From the NCBI GenBank assembly GCA_039707655.1, contig CM077664.1, positions 25,718,781-25,782,780 of the forward strand: DNA of 64,000 bases, read 5' to 3'. A model generated the notes under the pieces. The model did not search any database, was not told where the DNA came from, and saw only the letters and a program-made list of their open reading frames with translations. The position numbers were made by a program, and so were the translations under genes. The stretch comes from Elymus sibiricus. Taxonomy: Eukaryota > Streptophyta > Magnoliopsida > Poales > Poaceae. Below are positions 57,842-64,000 of the stretch, one piece after another; position 1 is the stretch's first letter; each line of letters opens with the position of its first letter.

Positions 57842-60800
57842 TGTCAGGCCGGTTTCTAGATAAAAATTCTGGAACAGCCATTATGTCACACTAGCCCAAG
57901 ATCAAATTAAAACAGGCGGACATTCCTTGATATAGATAACCAGCAATTACATAATATTACACATGGTTGAGACGGGGTGCTCAACAGTTATTACAAACTC
58001 GCCAATATATGATGGTGGCGGTTATGAGACAGTGGTGTGGTGATATTACAACTCTGATACAATAAAGTAAGTCAAGCGTTAGAGTGAGGCATGGCTATTT
58101 ATTCGAGTAGCTCAAGCATTGGTGAATGGTACACGGGGAAGACTCTGTAACCACAGGAAGACTGACTGGGAACTCCACTAGACGTCGGACTCGCTAGCGT
58201 ACTCCTCATCCACAAGGTTGCCCTCATCCAACTCTGGCCAAATCTACAAGCCAGGTGAGTACTTTGAATGTACTCGCAAGATAGTTTGGACAAAAGATAT
58301 ACTGAATGCAACCAGGATGCATATGCTCATATCAAGTTAATTTTGGTGAGATATTCAGGTAGAGTAAGGAATAAGGCATGAATAATAGGGTAGAGAAATG
58401 GGGTTAGTGACCATAATATCAAACATTCATATATCACATATCAAACATTGATTCTTAGGTGGTGCGACCATCCCAGAAGAATCTTAACAAAAATAAAAGG
58501 GTGAACTTGGGCGTTAGACCGCCCATAGATCCAATAAATATAGAAGTGGAGATTCAGGCGAGATAGAACCGCCTGAGGGTCCAAAAGAAAATTAACACAC
58601 AAGCCAGACGAGTGTCTTCGCGACGCCACGAAAGGTCTTAAATAAATATTAAAATGGAGATTCATGCGAGATAAAACCGCCCGAAGGTCCAAAAGAAAAA
58701 TGAACACACAAGCCAGACGGGTGTCTTCGCGATGCCACGAAAGGTCTTAATAAATATATAAAAGTGGAAATTCAGCGTTAGATCGCCCGAAGATCCAAAA
58801 GAAAAATGAACACACAAGTATAATGAGTATCCAGGAGGTAGAACCTTCCCAGGATATACTCAACAACACATAAAAGAGAGGGGTTAGTCCACAATAGCAA
58901 TGATAATAATTTTTAGGATAGCATCCATAAGAATAACAATAACCAATTCTTCATTTAGTTATTTCCTCCGAGGACCGACACTGAGACCGACACTTGACCT
59001 ATCCAAACTGACGTCCTTGACTGTGGACACGGCTATTCGAATAGATTAGACTCTCTAGAGGTTGTACTCTTTACCCACATGTAAAGGATTTCTTTAGTCA
59101 GCATCAAAATGTTGACGAGTTTCGATTACGATTTTTGGGTTGCAAACACACCTGACCAACACATACCAGTTTTAATTCCCCGGGCCAGGAATCACCCAAA
59201 GCAACGGTAAAGTAAAACTCTAAGTGGGAAGGCCTCACGCAACGGCCTCCAATAGCATGAACATTCAGCTTCGGTCCCAACAAGCCATTGATGTCCCCGG
59301 ACCAAGTGACATGACTACCAGGGCCAATGGTATCATTCACTATGGCCTCTCTGTATGGTGTGTGCAGGAAAGGGGTTAACAACTTACTAAACCATACCCC
59401 CCTTACGGAGGGACGTGTGGTAGCACGAAAACAGTTAGGACATAATGGAACAAGACTCGATCTAGGTCGACTCTGGAGGCAATTATTCCCTGCAGTGGTT
59501 AGCACAATATATTTCTTCTTAATGGTAGTATCAGAACAGGGTCACAACACAGCATGTCCCAACATGCAGTAGTCGAGTTACTCACGTCCCAACGTGAACT
59601 CACTTCTGGTCAATTTACTTGTCCCAAGTTTTATCTCTTTAAGATGGTCAACTTAGGTAAAATAACGCAAACAACAAGCATGCTCAAGTTTTGTCATAAT
59701 ATTACCTGGGTTGAAGGATTTCTTTTTCATGCAAGTTTATGGACATATGGACATGCATGCATTCCCTACTCATGCAATTTTCTAATCAAGCAATCATGCA
59801 TGCAAACACCATATCCCAAGTTCAAACATGCTTGCCTTGATCAACGTAGGCAGAAGGTGATCCCGGGAAATTCTTGAGAAGATTTTCCTCTTCGTTTTCC
59901 ATTACAGTACAAAAAAGTGTTCTAAAATATTTACAAGTAAATACTATAAAAAACAAGGTTGAAAAAGAAAATTTCCAGAAAAAGAATCAACTGAAAAGGA
60001 GTTATAGATAAAAAGTATTGATAGTTTTAAAATCAAGGACTTGTCTACAATTAAAGTTTTTACTATCGGGTTCCCGCACAGTTAAACAGAAAACGATTCA
60101 GGACAGAGTACACTTCTCTGTGGAGAAGGCATAGTTTGGAGAAAGGCATAAACAATATAAGCGGAAATGATTAAAACCCTGACGGGTGGGTCCCACCCGT
60201 CGGGTTTGAATTTGAACGCGCTTTCGCGCCGATGCAGAGAAAGAAGAAGACGTCACCGGCGGCGATCGACGGTGCTCCAGGGGGTGGCGATGATGCAGAT
60301 GGGTTCAGGAGGGTGGTCCGCGTCAGTGGGTGGTGGAAGTGGTCGCCGGCGTGCACTATGGCGATGGCGACGTTGTTTCCGGCGGAGGGTGGCGGCGGTG
60401 AAAGTGGATCTCGCCGGCCGAACCTGCAATCGTCAAATTGACGTCGGGAACTGGTTAGTGGGAGGATTAGAAGGTTACAGATCAAATTAGATAAGGACTG
60501 GTGGACTATTGGCGTGGGAATCATCCAGAGACCGTGGGTGGTGGAGGCGGCCGGAGGTGCGGAAGATGACCCCCTCAGGGTCATTGGAGGGGCATCGGGG
60601 TGAATTGAGGGTGAGGTGGAGTGGTGCGGATTCCTGGCTGAGCTCGGGGAGGGCTTTATATAGACGAGTGACGATGGATGGAGCGGTCCGGATTACGGCG
60701 AAGTGATGATGGCCGGTGGAGGTAGGTGGGGGTGGTTGGGCGCGTCGGTGGGCATTTCTGGGGTGGGATCGACCTCCCTCAGGTGTTGGCTGCACCGGAT

Positions 60801-61901
60801 ATAGGCTCGTGGGTGTCGGCCACCGTGGTGCCCTCGGGCGGAAACGGAGCTCAAGCCATGGTCTCTGGTGGATGACAAGTGGGGCAGCTGGGCAGCGCTG
60901 TTGCGAGCTGGCGGTGCTAAGGAGCGACAAGTGGCGAGGAACTCACGGTGCAACTCACCGGGGCGAAGCTCTGGTGGCTGCCAAGCATATCCAGGGTGTG
61001 GCGGGTGCTCTGGTTCACGGCCGGTGCACCGCCCCCTGTCCTTGCCAATGGTCGAGGAGAGGCTGAGGGGTGGGCCAGGGAACAGACCAGGTGGGCTGGC
61101 CTTCAATGCCAGGAGAAGTGCAGGCCACAGCAACTCCAATTTTACAGTATTCTGCCATGCTGATTTGTGCACAGAAGGTGCTCGATGAAATGCTAATGTG
61201 GTCTAGGCATTTTGAAATTTTTGAAATTTTTTGTGGTGATGCTCTGTTACATAACAGAGGTCCTGTAAAAATTTCAGAATTTTTGGAGTTGGGAAAATTG
61301 AGGTTTCATCATAGGATAGGAATCTTGTCCAAATTTCATTCAAATGAAATTTGAAATTTTTGAACATGAGGTCAGAAAGTTTTTTTGAGAACTGGAATGT
61401 GGGTACTGATATTTAGCTAGGATAATTTTGGTGGGAGCCAATATGCTAAAGAGAAAAGAGTTCCTTTGAAAACCCAACATAGGGTAGGAATTGGAGATAA
61501 TTGATTTTGGAATTGTTTGAAATTAATAAAAGAAAATTTCTGGGAGAGAATGAGTTCGGTACTGCCCTAGGGCAGAGGAAGTGCCTGTGGAGATTTTTGG
61601 GAATAAGATTTCAGTTTTAAAGGACCCTGGTTTCAAAAGAAAATGAACTAGACAATTTGCATAAAAAGAAAATCACTCCTAAATTATTTAAAAATTTAAA
61701 ACTTTTCAGAATATTTGTTAATTAAAGAATCCCATTTCTGAAATCAGAAGAAAGTTTTTAAGGACCCAATCAAAAACTTTAAGATGGACCACAAGGAAAT
61801 AAAGGAAAAGAATTGGAAAGGCCAAAATTAAATCCAAGCATTTTCTTTTAAAGTGAAGAAAAGATTTTAATAATCAAAGGAAAATATTTTGGGGTATTAC
61901 A
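57842..61901 (-). mobile_element. 5' LTR of chromovirus B
   Basis: Promoter TATA CTATATAAA at 60663-60655 (minus). Everything from about 60625 down to 57842 should be transcribed leader, including palindromes at 59033-59044 and 58257-58275 and the 108-bp repeats. The segment 59095-59705 is absent from the other LTR. Frames at 59104-59572 and 60167-61188 are not supported as genes. Confidence 0.9.
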
Positions 61902-61906
61902 AATTC

Positions 61907-62501
61907 CTTCTGGATTAGACGATTGTTTTGGCAGGTGGATCAAAACATTCCCGAAGAATGATAAGAAACTTGTTCTTGTTGGTACTTTGGCTTTGTTTTG
62001 CTCCATCTAGAAATATAGAAATGATCTGATTTTTAATCGAAAGAAATTTTATGATCCGATGACACTTGTGAAGCTAATGTGTAACTGGATCGTTGATTGA
62101 TCCATCTTGTAGATAAAGGACCCAGGGGAAAAAATCCCGATGCTGGGAGCAAAACTCATTGAGTGGGTAGCAAATGAAGTATATCGAGCTTCGCAACGGT
62201 GGCGTCCGGGGGTTCAGGACTTGGTGGCTAGGTTGACGATGGATAGATGCTTCAGGATTGTTGTTGTCTGTTCGTTCGCTGGGTTTGAGAGCTTTTGGTC
62301 TGGATGCTTTAGTAGTAGTTATGTCGCTGGCTTAAGTTTGGCCCATGCTATCCGGGTCTATAATGGAACTTTATCGTACTTTGGTTGGTTGTTCTCTACT
62401 TTCTTTTTAGTGTCGCTGGTAGCTGCTGAATGATGTAAAAAGACCATATGGTTTCATTATATGAAATCAGAGAGGGCGGCCTCTCTTTTGCTCAAAAAAA
62501 A
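61907..62501 (+). mobile_element. LINE 3' end with poly(A)
   Basis: Continues the ORF2 tail of the LINE at 44146-48735 (CFGRWIKTFPKNDKK, LFCSI-stop-KYRNDLIFNR, then a Ser/Phe-rich end closing at 62433), a short 3' UTR and A8 at 62494-62501. In-frame stops are present. Confidence 0.8.
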
Positions 62502-62627
62502 TTCAGTTTCATCATGAAACTGGGGAGCAGGAAACTCTAATGACTAATTTAGCTGTGCTTCTGCTATCCACACAGAAAAAGTGGCAACCTTTAATGTGGC
62601 TGCAGGTAAGTAAACCAATGGTATTAT
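62502..62627. other. Short unique stretch between LINE tail and next LTR
   Basis: Starts with a perfect inverted repeat CAGTTTCAT-C-ATGAAACTG (62504-62522). Further on, 62576-62605 is a 30-base segment bounded by CCACACAG and GTAAGT, which looks like a micro-exon; no neighbouring exon is visible. Confidence 0.3.
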
Positions 62628-64000
62628 TGTGGCACCCCGGCTCAGAGGACCGGTTTATCCTGTGTTCCCAACCCAGAGATCATGTCTTCTGGAAACACAC
62701 AACAACTTGGAACACAAAAGAACTGATCTTTATTGATATGATACAAGTACAAGCTTCGATATTACATTATACCGCCAGGCCAGGAGCACATCTCGTACTT
62801 GATAGTATCTACATTATTTATGAAACACCTCAGGGGCCTCGATACTAGTGGAAAATACTACACCGTAGCGGAACGTCGGGTGATGCAACTCCATCCCATA
62901 GGGACACTGCTAGGACACATCCTAGTTAGCGTAGTACGGACCATCGGGGTCTCCACCCTCGGCTTCTCCTGCATCTGTCATGATACGCCAGGTAAGTACT
63001 TGGAATGTACTCGCAAGCTCACATTAACCAAAACAATATAGCATACAACAGCATGGCGGTAGCAAGAATAAATGCTCATGAAATAGTCATGCAATATAAT
63101 GTTCAACTTACTGCATTCAGCACCATAATGGGTAACCAATTTACTCTCCTCCGGAATCATCCCATGATTCCCGAAATACTCATGATTCACTGATCATGCC
63201 CGGATTCAAGATGAGTTCTTCCATCATTAATGTTGATCACACAGTGTGACCTAGTGCGGACTGTGTCCAATACCGTGGACGCGGCTATTCGAATAGATTC
63301 ATACACTCTGCAGAGGTTGCGCACTTTTCCCACACCATGGACATTCGTCCAATGAAACTTGCCTAACCCGTGACTCTTCTATCGTACCACCGACATACCC
63401 TCTCTCGGGTCATGCCCTGGGTATCCCCCGTGTCACTCCTGACACCTGCCACCCCCGTGGCTACTCTGTCCCAAACGGGGAGCCATGGCCATATAACTCA
63501 ACTTGGGACCACAAGGTTATCGCCGTCTACCTGATCAGGGTAGCACACACGCATAACCTCCCCTCTTTGGTGGTACCGGTAAAAGAGCACGCGGTTAGAC
63601 CAAGTCAAGGCCGTCCCATACCAGCAGATGTGGCTGCACGGATAAGTCCGGGTCGGTGGCACTTGATGAACAGACCAATTTTTAGGTTTATCAGACTAAC
63701 ATTATGCGTACCAAGTGAAGTTGATCCAACTATACTTTTGCTAGTATCTACCAAAGTAAGATTTTGACATGGCTATGATAACATTACAAGTAGCAGAATA
63801 ACCACTAATTCAAACACGATCAATGTCATATTCCTACATGCTGGTCAAATTAAGTAAATGCATTAACATGGCAGGAGTGTATGCAGAGCATCAAGCAACA
63901 TGGACTATCACATATTTATATTTAAAAGAAATCAAAGAAATGCAAAATTTTATTAACTAGGAACTAACACTATTGAAATGCTTCATGTAATGGATAATGT
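62628..64000 (-). mobile_element. Partial Gypsy LTR, runs off the window
   Basis: Starts TGTGGCACCCCGG and follows the solo LTR at 11922 in order: GTACTCGCAAGCTCAC near 63008, the palindrome CTATTCGAATAG at 63285-63296, CTCTGCAGAGG near 63306. Sense strand minus by analogy. The rest of the element lies beyond the window. ORFs inside are LTR sequence. Confidence 0.75.

Larger units (their letters stand above)
48736..61901 (-). mobile_element. Chromovirus B: complete Gypsy element, TSD AATTC
   Basis: LTRs 48736-52080 (3' in sense, 3345 bp) and 57842-61901 (5' in sense, 4060 bp), both TGTCAGGCC...TTACA on the plus strand. Flanked by AATTC at 48731-48735 and 61902-61906; the LINE reading frame resumes across the join. 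The PBS is 57836-57824, the PPT 52096-52081, and the coding region runs 52094-57674 on the minus strand. Inserted into the LINE. The two LTRs differ by substitutions and three deletions in the 3' LTR, so the insertion is not recent. Confidence 0.92.

Noticed and set aside
1..64000. tRNA, rRNA or organelle insertions
   Set aside because: No cloverleaf, rRNA core or plastid/mitochondrial gene phrase was noticed on reading; a tRNAscan and BLASTN search would settle it.

Overview
The window reads as intergenic DNA of a large grass genome, most likely Triticeae (wheat, Aegilops, barley or rye). The reasons are nested LTR retrotransposons with 1.6-4 kb LTRs, LTR ends of the TGTAACACC, TGATACGTCTCC and TGTCGGTGTA types, two LINEs, a Helitron, and a few small intron-bearing plant genes. 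No bacterial, organellar, rRNA or tRNA sequence was recognised. The species cannot be fixed from sequence alone.

Gene-bearing left end (1-11.3 kb). A two-exon GRF zinc-finger gene with a C-terminal membrane helix (153-744, +) lies tail-to-tail with a 134-codon gene that has a TATA box but a one-base frameshift in a G run (1540-1135, -). Next is a three-exon B3-like gene fragment (3694-2798, -), cut at its 5' side by a Gypsy LTR (3695-5609). An AT-rich repeat block and little-featured DNA follow. The last five exons of an unrecognised plant gene (9765-10998, +) splice in consistent phase.

Transposon stack (11.4-64 kb). A gag-only, apparently non-autonomous Gypsy element (11801-22830, - sense) carries a 3.37-kb solo LTR inside its left LTR. 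A minus-strand LINE fragment (22874-24350) separates it from a plus-strand Gypsy element (24471-29918, LTR + PBS + gag + protease), whose gag is split by a 1.5-kb solo LTR flanked by CAAGA. Chromovirus A follows (3' LTR 29919-33670, gag-pol 33706-38136, - strand). Its 5' side is a mosaic of a Copia LTR (about 38391-40185) and a divergent Gypsy LTR (40186-44145) that hosts a 2.36-kb Helitron. A plus-strand LINE (44146-48735 and 61907-62501) is split by chromovirus B (48736-61901), a complete element with both LTRs, PBS, PPT and AATTC target duplication. The window ends inside another LTR (62628-64000), of the same family as the 11.9-kb solo LTR.

Most points of interest are inside the elements. 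Chromovirus B keeps an uninterrupted 265-codon ORF between its 5' LTR and gag although gag-pol has about ten stops. Two palindromes recur in five Gypsy LTRs. The non-autonomous element repeats its polypurine-tract sequence seven times, four of them as hairpins. All splice models, family assignments and functions are read by eye and would need alignment to confirm.
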